A stretch of DNA of 64,000 nt from Ligustrum vulgare (GCA_963555705.1 OY743184.1:30073614-30137613), one strand, 5' to 3'. Positions 32,179 to 44,498 are shown, numbered from the stretch's first letter. A program made the numbers and translations. Notes: generated from the letters alone by a model not told the origin.

Positions 32179-35030
32179 ATGTCACAGAAGGACGCATCAT
32201 CGACAGGGGAGGATAACCAATAGTTCCACTTTCTTCCAATGCTGGAAAAACGATTCGAGAAGTGGGATGCGAAGTTGGGGGAAATTAAAAACTCCATGGA
32301 CACGCATAGTGCAGCAATTTCCCAACTACGAAGAGAGCAACCGCACACGGCTCCTAATATTCGAAGGCCGCAAAGGTATGAAAATAATCCTAGGAATGGA
32401 GTTTGGGATGATGATGATGATAGTGAAAGTGTATCAGTGGCTAGCTTGGGTAGGAGAAGAGGTCGTGATGGTCTGCGTGGAAGGGGCAATAGGTGTGAAT
32501 ATAGGGATGATGATGGGATGGATAGAAGCCTGGGAAACATTAAAATGACTATACCAGCTTTCCAGGGTAAAAGTGATCCGGAGGTGTACCTTGAGTGGGA
32601 GAAGAAGGTCGAACTGATTTTTGAGTGCCATAACTACTCAGAGGGAAAAAAAAGGTGAAGTTAGCCATTATAGAGTTCGCAGATTATGCACTTGTGTGGT
32701 GGGATCAATTACTGACGAGTAGGAGGAGGAACCGTGAAAGACCTATTGTGACCTGGAACGAGTTGAAGGGTTTGATGAGGAAAAGGTTTGTGCCCAACCA
32801 TTACTATAGGGACTTGTACCAGAAACTCCAAACTCTGTCTCAGGGTTCGAAGAGTGTAGAAGAATACCATAAAGAGATGGAGATTACTATGATCCGAGTG
32901 AATATTGAGGAGGATCCGGAGGCCATAATGGCCAGGTTTTTGAGTGGTTTGAACAGAGACATTGCAAATGTAATAGAACTGCAACATTATGTTGAACTGG
33001 AGGAGATGTTGCACATGGCGATGAAGGTGGAAAGGCAGCTGAAAAGGAAAGGGATAGCGAAATACTCTTCGGGTTCCACTCCTTGGAAACCTACGTGGAG
33101 TGGAAATAACAAAAATGAAGGAGCTGCTCCAAAGGGGAAGCCAGAACCACCAAAGGCTCTAGAGGAATCTGCCAATAAAGGTAAACACGCTTCTGACTCT
33201 CAACCTCCTAGAAGTAGGGACATCAAGTGTTTTAGGTGTATGGGTATCGAGCACATCGCATCACAATGCCTGAACAAAAAGATAATGCTTGTACGAAATG
33301 GGGTGGTGGTGTCGGAGGATGAGGTTGAGGATGATGATGAGTTTAAGGATATGTTTGCATTAGAAGAAGCCAGTGATTGTGGTGACGGGGATTATGCGGT
33401 AGCTCAATCCCTTATTACTAGGCGTGCTCTTAATACCCAGGTTAAGGTGGAGGAGTCGGGTGAGCAAAGGGAAAACATATTTCATACTAGATGCTATGTT
33501 AATAATAAAGTGTGTAGTTTGATAATAGACGGGGGGAGTTGTATCAACGTGGTTAGCACCACTCTTGTTGAGAAATTGTGTTTACCTATAATCAAACACC
33601 CTAGACCTTACAAGTTACAATGGCTGAATGAGTCCGGTGAGATCAAAGTGAATAAGCAGGTGTTAATCAACCTTTCTATCGGGAAGTATGAGGATGAATT
33701 AAATTGTGATGTGGTCCAATGGATGCTGGACACATCCTGTTAGGTCGGCCATGGCAATATGACAGGAGGGTGGTACATGACGGTACAAAAATAGATACAA
33801 TTTTACGAAGGATGGGAAAAGTATTAAGCTTATGTCATTAACTCCACAGCAAGTTTATGAGGATCAGCTGAAACTAAAAAGTGAGGAAGAGAAGACAAAG
33901 AGAGTTGGGATCCCGAACCCAGAAAAAGGAGAGCTGTGTGATCAAAAAAGAGTTGGGACCACGATCCCAGAAAAAAGGAGAGCTGAGCGAAAAACAGAGA
34001 GTTGAGGGTTCCACCTCTAAAAAAGGAGAGGGAGTGAAGAATGCCAGAAAAGAAAGAGGAGAGAAAACCAAAGTGAGCTTCCTTGACCACCAACCGATGG
34101 TCTTATTAATATACATGGAATTCTTCCTTGCAATCGATGACACTAACTCTTCCCTCCACCATTTAGCTGTTTCTCTTTTACAGGAATTCGATGATGTATT
34201 CCCAGATGACATACCTAGTGGGCTGCCACCAATTCGGGGCATCGAGCGCCAGATTGATCTTGTTCCAGGTGTTGTTATTCCAAATAGGCCTGCATATAGG
34301 AGCAATCCGGAAGAAACAAAGGAGCTTCAAAGGCAAGTCGAGGAGTTGTTGAGCAAGTGCTATGTTCGAGAAAGCATGAGCCCATGTGCTGTGCCAGTCT
34401 TATTGGTGTCCAAGAAGGATGGAACCTAGAGGATGTGCGTGGATTGTAGGGCTATCAACAATATCACGGTAAAGTATCGCCATCCTATACCTAGGTTAGA
34501 TGACATGCTTGATGAATTACATGGTTCATGTGTCTATAGTAAAATTGATCTTAAGAGTGGCTATCACCAAATACGCATGAAGGCAGGGGACGAATGGAAA
34601 ACTGCATTCAAGACCAAATATGGGCTTTATGAATGGTTAGTTATGTCATTTGGTCTCACCAATGCACCTAGTACATTGATGAGGTTGATGAACCATGTTT
34701 TACGAGCTTTCATTGACAAATTTGTGGTCGTGTATTTTGATGACATTTTAGTTTATAGTAAAAACGTAGATGAGCATGTTGATTATTTGTGTATGGCTTC
34801 AATCAACTAACCCCTATGGACCTAATTCCTTTGCCTGTAGATGACAGGAACAGTTTAGATGGCAAGAAGAAAGTCGAGCTTGTGAAGTCACTCCATGAAA
34901 AGGTCAGGCTACAAATAGAAAGGAAGAATGAGCACTATGCGTCCCATGCGAATAAGGGCAGAAAGCATGTGATTTTTGAACCAGACGATTGGGTGTGGGT
35001 TCACATGCAAAAGGAACGATTTCCAACACA
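32179..35030 (+). pseudogene. Element C gag-pol, multiply broken and deleted
   Basis: MSQKDASSTGEDNQ starts at 32179 and hits TAG at 32221-32223. Gag follows (IPAFQGKSDPEVYLEWEKK, WWDQLLTSRRRNRERP), with a frameshift in a run of A near 32647-32654. The knuckle is CFRCMGIEHIASQC and the protease IIDGGSCINVVS. A frameshift near 33717 precedes the linker. RT has VSKKDGT, a TAG at 34427-34429 for Trp, [17 protein letters not shown], and an intact [10 protein letters not shown]. Near 34786 RT jumps to [15 protein letters not shown] of the integrase end, removing the rest of RT, RNase H and the integrase core. EPDDWVWVHMQKERFPT then fuses to the 3' LTR at 35031. Confidence 0.92.
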
Positions 35031-35567
35031 TGAGTACCTGAGTGACCCAACGAGTAAGGACCAGTTGCATGTACCAGTGGGACCAATAACGAGGCTGAGG
35101 GCTAAGAAGATCAAGCAAGCAATGCAGGGGTTTATGCAAGCTTGGGTGGATGAATATTCAAGTGCAAGGTCGAAGACTCCATTTTCATTGCATGACAAGA
35201 TGGGAGATGCGCCAAAACCGTTACATTGCATTTGGGTCAAAGAACAAGGAGAAAAGAAGTCAGAGGGCCTTTTACGGCCGTAAGATCTGGAGTTACGGCC
35301 GTAACTTTGTTATCGCACGGCCGTAAATATCATTTCACGGCCGTAATTGATTAGTGTAATTTTTTTAGTCAGTAGGTGACTTACGGCCGTAAGAGTTAAA
35401 TCAGTTTTGGACCCGAGGGTCAATTACGGCCGTAAGAACGAATGTTACAGCCGTAAAAATGCGCCGAGTTTTATTTTAAGTATTTTGCGGCTAGGGTTAT
35501 TTTGGACGCGTTTTTGGACTATATTAGGTTTTCTTTGTCATTGTAAACAACACAACTTTTATGAATT
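35031..35567 (+). repeat. Element C 3' LTR, left part
   Basis: It starts at TGAGTACCTGAG, lacking the first TGA of the 5' copy because a deletion joined pol to the LTR. It has the tail-coding part and palindromes. It is interrupted at 35568 by an A-family element. Confidence 0.9.
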
Positions 35568-36420
35568 TGATGAGTTCCGGAGTGGCTCAACGAGCGTTGA
35601 CCCGTTGCACGTGCCCGTAGGACCAATAACGAGACAAAGAGCCAAAAGAATCAAGCAGACAATGCAAGGATTCATGCAAGCGTGGATGGACGAGTGCTCG
35701 AGTGCAAAGACTTCATTTACCTTGCATAACAAAGTGGAAGAAGAACCAAAGTTGTTACTACGCATTTGGAATAAAGAAGAACAAGAAATTGGGCAGCAAT
35801 TGAATCACGACCGTAAAGCCTGATATCACGGCCGTAACGGATTCACGGCCGTAACCCTCTATTTCACGGCCGTAAAAAGTTTAGTAGTTTTAATTCAGAA
35901 TATTGATTACGGCCGTAAAGATCATTTTCACGGCCGTAACATATGTTGTCAATTTTTAATCCGTAGCTTGTTTACTGCCGTAAAGGTCATTTTTCACGGC
36001 CGTAACTTAAGTTCCGAATTTTAAGTTAATGTTAAGCGTTTTTAGCTTTTTAGTTTAGGTTGAATTCTAGTTTATTTTTAGTTGCTTTATTTTCTTTGCC
36101 TATATATATGGCTTTATTCAGCATTGTAAAATACAACTTTTATTCTTGAGAATAATGATATTGAAGGTGAGATATTCCCTTATATTTTCTTCGTGTTCTC
36201 GTCGAACAAATTAAACTTATCAAAGGATTTGACAACCTTTGTGGCGTTCCCCCTTTGTGGTTCTTATCTCCGCATCGTAACGGGTTTTGGGTTTAATATA
36301 CCCATAGTTCTTGCGTCGTGAGGTCGGGGTTGCATTGTTACCGTCTACTATCTTGGATTTTAGAGCTTTCCGGCGTTTAATTCCGCGTGTTCTTGGTGAT
36401 CCCCATAACGGATCACATCA
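35568..36420 (+). repeat. 5' LTR of the right-hand A element
   Basis: The LTR is 853 bp, TGATG to CATCA. It has fewer palindromes than LTR1-6 (about eight) and a TATA box at 36101-36109. The tail-coding region reads [20 protein letters not shown]. Confidence 0.92.
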
Positions 36421-36422
36421 TC

Positions 36423-36434
36423 TGGTATCAGAGC
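36423..36434 (+). other. Primer binding site, right-hand A element
   Basis: TGGTATCAGAGC two bases after the LTR; initiator-Met tRNA type. Confidence 0.92.
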
Positions 36435-36935
36435 CTGTCTCTAAATCCAATTATTTAGTATTCCAATTCTTTTTCTTTTATTTCCAGTTATTAATCATTC
36501 AAAAAAAAAAATATTTGCATTCTAATTCGTGTTTCTTGAAATTTCTCCAGAAAATTCAAGATTTGTCAATTTCTGTTTTTCTTGTTGGGCAAATCTTTCC
36601 AACAAATCCTTGTTTCCATAAAATTCCTTATTCTTGTTTCCATAAAACTTCTTCTTGCAATAGAATTCTTGTTTCCATAATTTCTTTCTTAAATTTCCTA
36701 ATTCCAATATTTTCCATCAACTTTCCTTATTTACACTTTAGGGTTTATTCCACAAGGACCAAATCCGTGACTAGTTTGGTGGGTTCTTTGAGAACGTGGG
36801 AAAAAAAGGGAATAGAGAGGAAAAAGGCAGAGTGGTGAGATTAATAGAGGAAAAAAGCCAAATTGAGTGATACACGAGCGATAAAACACGTGAGGATCTT
36901 CATTTAATTTTTTTCTCTTTTCTTTATTACTAACC
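36435..36935 (+). other. Leader of the right-hand A element
   Basis: No gene is seen. It keeps the segment (TTCGTGTTTCTTGAAATTTC) that tandem units 2 and 3 have lost but unit 1 retains, and lacks the long poly(A) runs. Confidence 0.75.
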
Positions 36936-39900
36936 ATGTCACAGAAAGAAGTTTCGTCGACAGAAAAGGATCTTCAAGATTTTAAAATGCTTGCAATGGT
37001 GGAGGAGCGGTTTGCAAAATGGGAGGCGAAGTTGGATGCCAAGTTGGAAGCAAAATTTGGTCCACAATCCGGCGTGAATGTGGAAAGGGCTAATAATCCG
37101 GGGGAAACACGAGGTGCGGGAAATGTTCAACCACGTCAGGAACAACCGCGCAATTTTCCTAATTTACGGAGACCACTAAGGTATGACTTCAACCAACAAT
37201 TTAGAGCTAGGACTGAACGTGTTGAGGTTGTTGATAGTGATGGGGATAGTGGTGATTTATCTATTACTAGTGTTGGTAGGAGACGAGATCGGGGAGAAAG
37301 ACGTGATAGGGGATATAGGCGTGATCGTAGGGATGATGTAGATGGACATATTGGTAATATAAAAATGTCCATTCCCTCGTTTCAAGGTAAAAGTAATCCG
37401 GACGTTTATTTTGAATGGGAAAAGAGGGTAGAATTGATTTTCGATTGTCATAATTATTCTGAATCTAAAAAGGTTAAATTGGCAGTCGTAGAATTTACTG
37501 ATTATGCTATAGTATGGTGGGATCAATTGGTAACTAGTAAAAGGAGAAATGGGGAGAGGCCTATTGAAACTTGGGATGAGTTGAAGGCCCTTATGAGAAA
37601 ACGGTTCGTGCCTGGACATTACTATAGGGATCTCTACCAAAAATTACAAACCCTTTCTCAAGGTAGTAAGAGTGTGGAGGATTACCATAGGGAGATGGAG
37701 GTTGCCATGATTAGGGAAAATATAGAGGAAGACCCCGAGGCTACCATGGCTAGATTTTTAAACGGTTTAAATCGAGATATTGCTAATGTTATTGAATTGC
37801 AGCATTATATCGATTTGGAGGAGATGCTTCACATGGCCATGAAAGTGGAGCGACAATTAAAAAGGAAGGGAACTTCCAAATTCTCTACCAGTTCCAATTC
37901 TTTTGGAAGGTCTACATGGAGTGGGACTTCTAAAAATGAAGGGATTGTGCAGAAAAATAAATTTGAGGAACCAAAGGGAAAAGTAGAGCCACCCAACAAA
38001 GGTAAAATTGCTTCTGATTCTCAAACTCCTAGGACTTGGGATATTCGTTGTTTTAAATGTTCGGGTTTAGGACATATTTCTTCACAATGTCCAAATAAAC
38101 GAATATTAGTTTTGCGTGATGGGGTATTAAGTTCGGAGGATGAGAAAGGGGGAGAAGTGGAGGATGAGTATAAGGATATGCCAGCTCTAGAGGATGTTAG
38201 TGAAAATGATGATGCGGACTATGCAGTAGCTAAATCATTTGTCACTAGGAGAGCCCTTAGTACTCAAGTTAAGGTGGAAGAGTCGGGTGAGCAGCGAGAA
38301 AATATATTTCATACTAGGTGCTTTGTGAATAACAAGGTGTGTAGTTTGATAATAGATGGGGGTAGTTGTGCGAACGTTGCTAGCACTACTCTAGTAGAGA
38401 AATTGTGCCTACCTATGTTAAAACACCCTAGGCCATATAAACTACAATGGTTAAATGAATCAGGTGAGATTAAGGTGAATAAACAGGTGGTAGTTGATTT
38501 GGCGATTGGGAAGTATGAAGATAGGGTGGTTTGCGATGTGGTACCCATGCATGCGAGGCACATCTTGTTGGGAAGGCCATGGCAATTCGATAGGAAGGTT
38601 ATTCATGATGGCTTTAAAAATAGGTATACCTTCACTAAGGATGGGAAAAATATCAAACTAATGCCTTTATCACCTCAACAGGTCTATGAAGACCAATTGA
38701 AATTAAAAAGTGAGGAAGAGAGAAAGAGGGTCGGGACCACGTTCCCGGAAAAAGGAGAGTTGAGTGAACAGAAGAGGGTCGGGACCACGATCCCGGAAAA
38801 ATGAGAGTTGTGTGAAAAATCGAGAGTTGGGACCACGATCCCAGAAAAAGGAGAGGGTGTGAAGAGTGCCAGTAAAAGAGAGAAAACAAAAGTGAGCTTC
38901 TACGCAAAACAGAGTGATATCACCAAAGTTATTTCTACAAATAAACCTGTGATTTTACTAATGTACAAGGAATCTCTCCTTGTGCTCGATGAAGCTAACC
39001 ACTCCCTCCCCAGTTTAGCTGTGTCTCTTTTGCAGGAATTTGCATATTTATTTCCCGAGGAGATTCCGAGTGGGCTGCCACCAATTCGAGGGATTGAACA
39101 CCAGATTGGCTTCGTGCCAGGAGCAGTCATTCCAAACAGGCCAGCTTATAGGAGCAATCCCGAAGAGACCAAAGAGCTACAAAAGCAGGTTGAAGAGCTG
39201 TTGAAAAAGGGCTATGTTCGGGAAAGCATGAGCCCATGTGCAGTACCAGTTTTGTTGGTGCCAAAAAAAGATGGGACTTGGAGGATGTGCGTGGATTGTA
39301 GAGCAGTCAGCAATATTACGGTAAAGTATTGCCATCTCATACCTAGACTTGATGACATGCTTGATGAACTATATGGTGCTTGTATTTTTAGCAAAATAGA
39401 CCTTAAGAGTGGTTATCACCAAATTCGTATGAAAGAAGGTGATGAATGGAAAACCGTCTTCAAAACCAAATATGGTTTATATGAATGGATGGTTGTGCCG
39501 TTCGGCCTCTCAAATGCACCTAGCACTTTTATGAGATTAATGAATCATGTCTTGCGTGCTTACATTGGTAAATTCGTTGTGGTATACTTTGATGACATTT
39601 TGGTATATAGTAAGAACTTAGGTGATCACATTGAACATTTAAGATCTGTTTTGGAAGTTTTGAAAACTGAAAAACTATATGCTAATTTTAAAAAGTGTAC
39701 TTTTTGCATGGAAAAGGTAATTTTTCTTGGTTTTTTCGTTAGTGCAAATGGTGTTGAGGTAGATGAGGAGGAAATTCGTGCTGTTAAAGAATTGCCAACT
39801 CCCAAAAGTATTACGGAGGTTAGGAGCTTCCACGGGTTGGCTGGGTTTTATAGGAGATTTGTTAAAGATTTTAGCACACTTGCAGCACCACTCACAGAAA

Positions 39901-40886
39901 TAGTCAAGAAAAGTGTAGGATTCCATTGGGGGGTAGCACAAGAAAATGCTTTTAAAATGCTTAAGGATAGGTTATGTTCTGCACCGGTTTTGGCTTTACC
40001 TAACTTTAACCAAACCTTTGAGATTGAATGTGATGCATCAGGAATAGGTATTGGAGCTGTTCTTATGCAGGAAAAAAGACCGATTGCATTTTTCAGTGAA
40101 AAGTTGAATGGGTCAGTCTTGAATTACCCTACCTACGACAAGGAGCTTTATGCTCTTGTTCGTGCCTTGGAAACATGGCAGCACTATCTGTGGCCAAAGG
40201 AATTCGTTATACACACTGACCACGAGTCACTGAAACACCTCAAGGGACAAGGTAAGCTAAACAAAAGACACGCCCGTTGGATGGAATTCATTGAGACCTT
40301 TCCATATGTCATTCGCTATAAGCAAGGTAAGGAGAATGTGGTAGCAGATGCCCTTTCTCGCAGGTATGTTCTTTTAACTTCTTTAAATGCGAAGTTGCTT
40401 GGGTTCGAATATATTAAAGGTATGTATGCTAATGACCCTAATTTTTCTACCATTTATGCTTCATGTGAAAAAGGTGCAATTGATAAATTTTATAGGCATG
40501 ATGGCTATTTGTTTAGGGAAAGTAAACTTTGTGTGCCTAATTGTTCTATGCGTGAATTGCTTGTGCGTGAGGCTCATGGTGGGGGGTTAATGGGGCACTT
40601 TGGTGTTTTTAAGACATTAGAAACTTTACAAGAGCATTTTTATTGGCCTAAAATGAAAAGGGATGTTCACCATATTTGTGAAAGATGCATAACTTGTAAA
40701 AAATCTAAGTCTAGAGTCTTACCACAAGGTTTGTATACACCTTTGCCCGTACCTAATGAACCTTGGGTAGATATATCTATGGATTTTGTGTTAGGTCTGC
40801 CTAGGACAAAAAAAGGTAAAGACTCGATATTTGTGGTGGTAGACAGGTTTAGCAAAATGGCGCATTTTATTACGCATTTGGAATAA
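36936..40886 (+). pseudogene. gag-pol of the right-hand A element, one stop, integrase truncated
   Basis: From MSQKEVSST at 36936 the frame is open for about 1,316 codons except for one TGA at 38802-38804 in the linker (GGA in the tandem copies). Domains in order: gag (IPSFQGKSNPDVYFEWEK), knuckle CFKCSGLGHISSQC, protease IIDGGSCANVAS, RT with intact [10 protein letters not shown] (GATGAC at 39591-39596), RNase H ([25 protein letters not shown]), integrase HHCC finger ([20 protein letters not shown]) and the start of the core ([11 protein letters not shown], first Asp). At MAHFIT the frame enters 3' LTR sequence and stops at 40884-40886. The second and third catalytic residues of integrase are gone. 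This is the best template in the window for the family's gene order. Confidence 0.93.
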
Positions 40887-41532
40887 AGAAGAACAAGAAA
40901 TTGGGCAGCAATTGAATCACGGCCGTAAAGCATGATATCACGGCCGTAACGGATTCACGGCCGTAACCCTCTATTTCACGGCCGTAAAAAGTTTAGTAGT
41001 TTTAATTCAGAATATTGATTACGGCCGTAAAGATCATTTTCACGGCCGTAACATATGTTGTCAATTTTTAATCCGTAGCTTGTTTACGGCCGTAAAGGTC
41101 ATTTTTCACGGCCGTAACTTAAGTTCCGAATTTTAAGTTAATGTTAAGCGTTTTTAGCTTTTTAGTTTAGGTTGAATTCTAGTTTATTTTTAGTTGCTTT
41201 ATTTTCTTTGCCTATATATATGGCTTTATTCAGCATTGTAAAATACAACTTTTATTCTTGAGATTAATGATATTGAAGGTGAGATATTCCCTTATATTTT
41301 CTTTGTGTTCTCGTCGAACAAATTAAACTTATCAAAGAATTTGACAACCTTTGTGGCGTTCCCCCTTTGTGGTTCTTATCTCCGCATCGTAACGGGTTTT
41401 GGGTTTAATATACCCATAGTTCTTGCGTCGTGAGGTCGGGGTTGCATTGTTACCGTCTACTATCTTGGATTTTAGAGCTTTCCGGCGTTTAATTCCGCGT
41501 GTTCTTGGTGATCCCCATAACGGATCACATCA
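40870..41532 (+). repeat. Truncated 3' LTR of the right-hand A element
   Basis: The LTR text begins at about TACGCATTTGGAATAAAG, which corresponds to 35757 onward in the 5' LTR; the first 190 bases or so are deleted. Palindromes at 40917-41120 and a TATA box at 41213-41221 remain. Confidence 0.9.
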
Positions 41533-41537
41533 GAATT

Positions 41538-41814
41538 AATGAGATTGATTGAATTAGGTGAGTTTATCCATATTCTTCTTCGTTCTTGATTGAACCCCTT
41601 GAACTTATCAAAGGATTTGACAACCTTTGTGACGTTCACCCCTTTATGGTTCTTCATTCCGCATCTTAACGAGTCTTGGATTTGATACATCCTTGGTTCT
41701 TGAGTCGTGAGTGTCGGGTCATATTTTTATCGTCAATTAATCTGGATTTGGAACTTTCCAAGTGTTTATACAATTTCCGCGAGATCCCGTGATTCCCCAA
41801 CAAGAATCACATCA
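41538..41814 (+). repeat. Element C 3' LTR, right part
   Basis: It resumes after the target duplication GAATT and runs to GAATCACATCA, matching 31272-31548 of the 5' LTR closely. Confidence 0.9.
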
Positions 41815-42971
41815 CGAAAGGGGGCAGTAAGACACTCATCGGGTTCTTATCCTACATCACAATCGAAGCGGGAACAAAATGATGAATATGATCCGAAAGG
41901 GAAGGAGGAACCTACAACGAAAGGTAAAAATATTTCTGATTCTCAAATTACTCGGGATAGAAATATTAAGTGTTTTAAGTGTTTGGGTTCGGGTCATATA
42001 GCATCTCAGTGTCCAAATAGGAGGGTAATGATTTTGCGTGATAATGGTGAAATTAGTTCCGAGGATGAATTTAAGGGAATGCCTAAGTTAGTGGATGTTG
42101 GGGTTAGTAGTAGTGATGAGGAAGGGCTGACTTATGATGTTAAAGGTTCACTTGTTAATTGGCGTGTCCTTAGTACTAAGGTCAGGGTGGATGAAATTGG
42201 TGAGCAAAGGGATAACCTCTTTCATACTAGGTGCTTAGTGGGTAAAAAGGTTTGTGGTATGGTGATTGACGGGGGAAGTTGTACTAATGTGGTTAGTACA
42301 ATGTTGGTTGAGAAATTGGGCTTGAGCTTGATGAAACATCCGAACCCTTATAAATTGCAATGGCTGACCGAGTCGGGAGAAATTAAGGTAAATAGCAGGC
42401 TAGGGTCAATTTTACCATCGGGGGTTATAAGGATGAGGTGGTTTGTGACGTGGTACCTATGGATGTTGGCCATATTTTGTTGATGAGGTCATGGCAACAT
42501 GATAGGAGGGTAGTGGACGATGGGTTTAAGAATCAATATTCATTTGTGAAGGGTGGGAAGAAAATTACCCTTGTTCCGTTATCTCCGAAAGAGGTTCAAG
42601 GGGATCAGTTAAAAACCAAATGTGAGTTTGAAAAAAGAAATAAGAGTGTTGAGGTCACGACCTCAGAAAAAGGAGAGGGTGTGAAAGTTGAAAACAAGAG
42701 AGTTGAGGCCACGACCTCAGAAAAAGGAGAGAATGAATGCAAAAAGAAAAAAGAGTCCACCCCCAAATTGAGTTTATTTGCACAAAGGTTGGTGTACAAG
42801 GATTCTTGCCTTGCACTTAACCAAGCTAACAATTCCCTCCCCAGTTCTATTAAATCTGCTTTGCAGGGACATAAATCAAACCATGAACTTAAGGCGGGGA
42901 AGAAATTCATTGACAAAAATGAGCATCCCAAGAGTCTAAAGGATCGCAAGAAGCTTAAACATGATCATTGA
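41815..42971 (+). pseudogene. Element B gag end, zinc knuckle, protease and linker
   Basis: After the target duplication CGAAA, gag resumes with a basic stretch, a CCHC knuckle (CFKCLGSGHIASQC) and an acidic region, then a protease with VIDGGSCTNVVS. A frameshift near 42390-42440 separates the protease from VCDVVPMDVGHILLMRSWQ, and the linker has repeated VEVTTSEKGEG units. The frame ends at 42969-42971 (KKLKHDH) after LPSSIKSALQG, just where relatives enter the RT domain. RT, RNase H and integrase are absent. Confidence 0.9.
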
Positions 42972-43048
42972 GCCCAGAAAAGCAGAAGGAGTTTGAAAAG
43001 CCGACCAAAAATGGATTCAAGGTCGAATCCTTTCCAAGAGAGGGAGTA
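42972..43048 (+). other. Element B 3' internal remnant and polypurine tract
   Basis: About 77 bases lie between the truncated pol and the LTR. They contain the purine-rich tract AAGAGAGGGAG (about 43036-43046), the likely plus-strand primer. This marks the right edge of the internal deletion. Confidence 0.65.
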
Positions 43049-43823
43049 TGATACGATCTGGACCAGGCATCCAATGGCGAAGTCTAGCCATCGGCAATAT
43101 GACAGTGATCTACGTGCAAAACGGAGCAAGTTTCATGTTGGAGTCGAGCCGAGAAGGCAAATGGATCAAGCCGAATCAAAGGAGCAAAATTTGATGACCA
43201 GAAACCTCATTACGGCCGTAACTCCGCCTCGGGTTTAAATGAAGAATTACGGAGTTTCATAGTTACGGCCGTAAGAAATATCGTCATTGCCATAAGTCTT
43301 AAACAGAAGGTCATTTACGGTCGTAAATGAGTTCGTCACGGCCGTAAATCTAATTTCTCGGATTTTTGCATATTTTGTTAATTTTCCGTTTTTAATCATT
43401 TATTTCCATAATTTGAGCCCTAATTGCGGCTAGGGCTAGGGTTAGGGTTAGGTCAGTTTTGCTTTTTATTATCATATTTCATTCATTTGTAAAGACAGTT
43501 TGAGTTATTGATTAAAATTGAGAGATGATTCTCTTGTTAAAGGTTGAGTTATTCTCTTTTCTTAAACTTATCAAAGATCCGATCTTTGTAGCGTTCACCC
43601 AACGAACTTATCAAGGAATTGAAAATTCTTATGGCATTCACCAATCATTAATTGCGTCGTGATTGTCGGGTCAAGGTTTTATCGTCGATCTATCTTTAAT
43701 TCCGTTATTTATTTCATTCTGTTCTTGTTTATTTTCGTGTTTAATCTGTCTTAGATCTTTCCTAGGTTTTTAATTTTATTATTTCTGCGTGTTTGTCGAG
43801 ATTCCCCGATTGGGATCGCGTCA
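43049..43823 (+). repeat. Element B 3' LTR
   Basis: The LTR is 775 bp, from TGATACGATC to GGGATCGCGTCA. It has palindromes at about 43206-43350 and the telomere-like CTAGGGTTAGGGTTAGG near 43436-43452. It is followed by the target duplication GGAGA. Confidence 0.9.
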
Positions 43824-44498
43824 GGAGATAAGAACCACAGAGGGGGAACGCCACAAAGGGTGCATAATCCTTTGATAAGTTCAGTTTGTTCAACAAGAAC
43901 AAGAAGAAACTAGGGAATAACTCACCTCAAGTTATCAATAATATCAAAGTTATGTTTTTACAATGAAAAAGAAACATAATATAGCCAAAAAACGCGTAAG
44001 AAATAACCCTAGCCGTAAAACAATAATTAAAACGCGGCGCTAGTTACGGCCGTAAGTGACCCTCGGGTCCAAAAGTTGTTTTATCTCTTACGGCCGTGAC
44101 ATAGGTTCTTAAGGTTGTAAGTTACATGCTGAATAAAAATCCCCTAATTCAATTACGGCCGTGAAAAGGATATTTACGGCCGTATGTCCCTTGCTGACCA
44201 ATTTGTGCGATGGAAAAGTTATGGTCGTAACTTCAGCCTTTACGACCGTAAAAGGCCTTCTTCTGCCTTCTTTTCTGGTTGTTCTTTAACCCAAATGCAT
44301 TGTAATGGTTTTGGCTCTTCTTCCATCTTGTCATGCATTGAAAATGAAGTCTTCGACCTTGCATTTGAGCACTCGTCCATCCAAGCTTGCATAAACTCCT
44401 GCATTGTCTGCTTGATCTTCTTAGCTCTCAACCTCGTTATTGGTCCCACCGGTACATGCAACGGGTCCTTGCTCGTTGGGCCACTCCGATACTCATCA
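43824..44498 (-). repeat. Minus-strand solo LTR, right part
   Basis: It resumes with GGAGA (target duplication of B) and runs in reverse to CCGATACTCATCA. On the minus strand the pol tail reads [20 protein letters not shown], closer to element C than to A. Decayed ACGGCCGTAA palindromes are at about 44044-44250. Joined, the LTR is about 829 bp. Satellite starts at 44499. Confidence 0.9.

Larger units (their letters stand above)
35568..41532 (+). mobile_element. Youngest A-family Ty3/gypsy element, integrase core deleted
   Basis: The 5' LTR is 35568-36420 and the truncated 3' LTR about 40870-41532, with target duplication GAATT at 35563-35567 and 41533-41537. The internal region has one nearly complete gag-pol frame. 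A deletion joins the integrase core to the middle of the 3' LTR, removing the second half of integrase, the polypurine tract and about 200 bp of LTR. It is the deepest level of the right-hand stack, so it inserted last. Confidence 0.93.
30711..41814 (+). mobile_element. Ty3/gypsy element C, deleted in pol
   Basis: The 5' LTR is 30711-31548. The 3' LTR is 35031-35567 plus 41538-41814, split by an A-family element. The target duplication CGAAA is at 30706-30710 and 41815-41819. The internal region carries gag, protease and the first half of RT. RNase H and most of integrase are deleted, as are the polypurine tract and the first three LTR bases at the 3' end. It lies inside element B. Confidence 0.92.
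28619..43823 (+). mobile_element. Ty3/gypsy element B, deleted for RT, RNase H and integrase
   Basis: The 5' LTR is 28619-29374 and the 3' LTR is 43049-43823 (775 bp, TGATACG to GCGTCA). The target duplication GGAGA lies at 28614-28618 and 43824-43828. The internal region has gag, knuckle and protease only, interrupted by element C at 30711-41814. After the linker that normally leads to RT, the sequence passes directly to about 80 bp of unrelated or 3'-end sequence and the polypurine tract. It is related to A and C but its LTR is clearly different. Confidence 0.9.

Noticed and set aside
43433..43452. Interstitial telomere array
   Set aside because: Only about three TTAGGG-like units are present, inside an LTR, so it is not a telomere remnant.
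28460..44498. A complete minus-strand LTR retrotransposon
   Set aside because: Only one LTR in this orientation exists, split by element B. Its own ends carry matching AAATA duplications, so it is a solo LTR.
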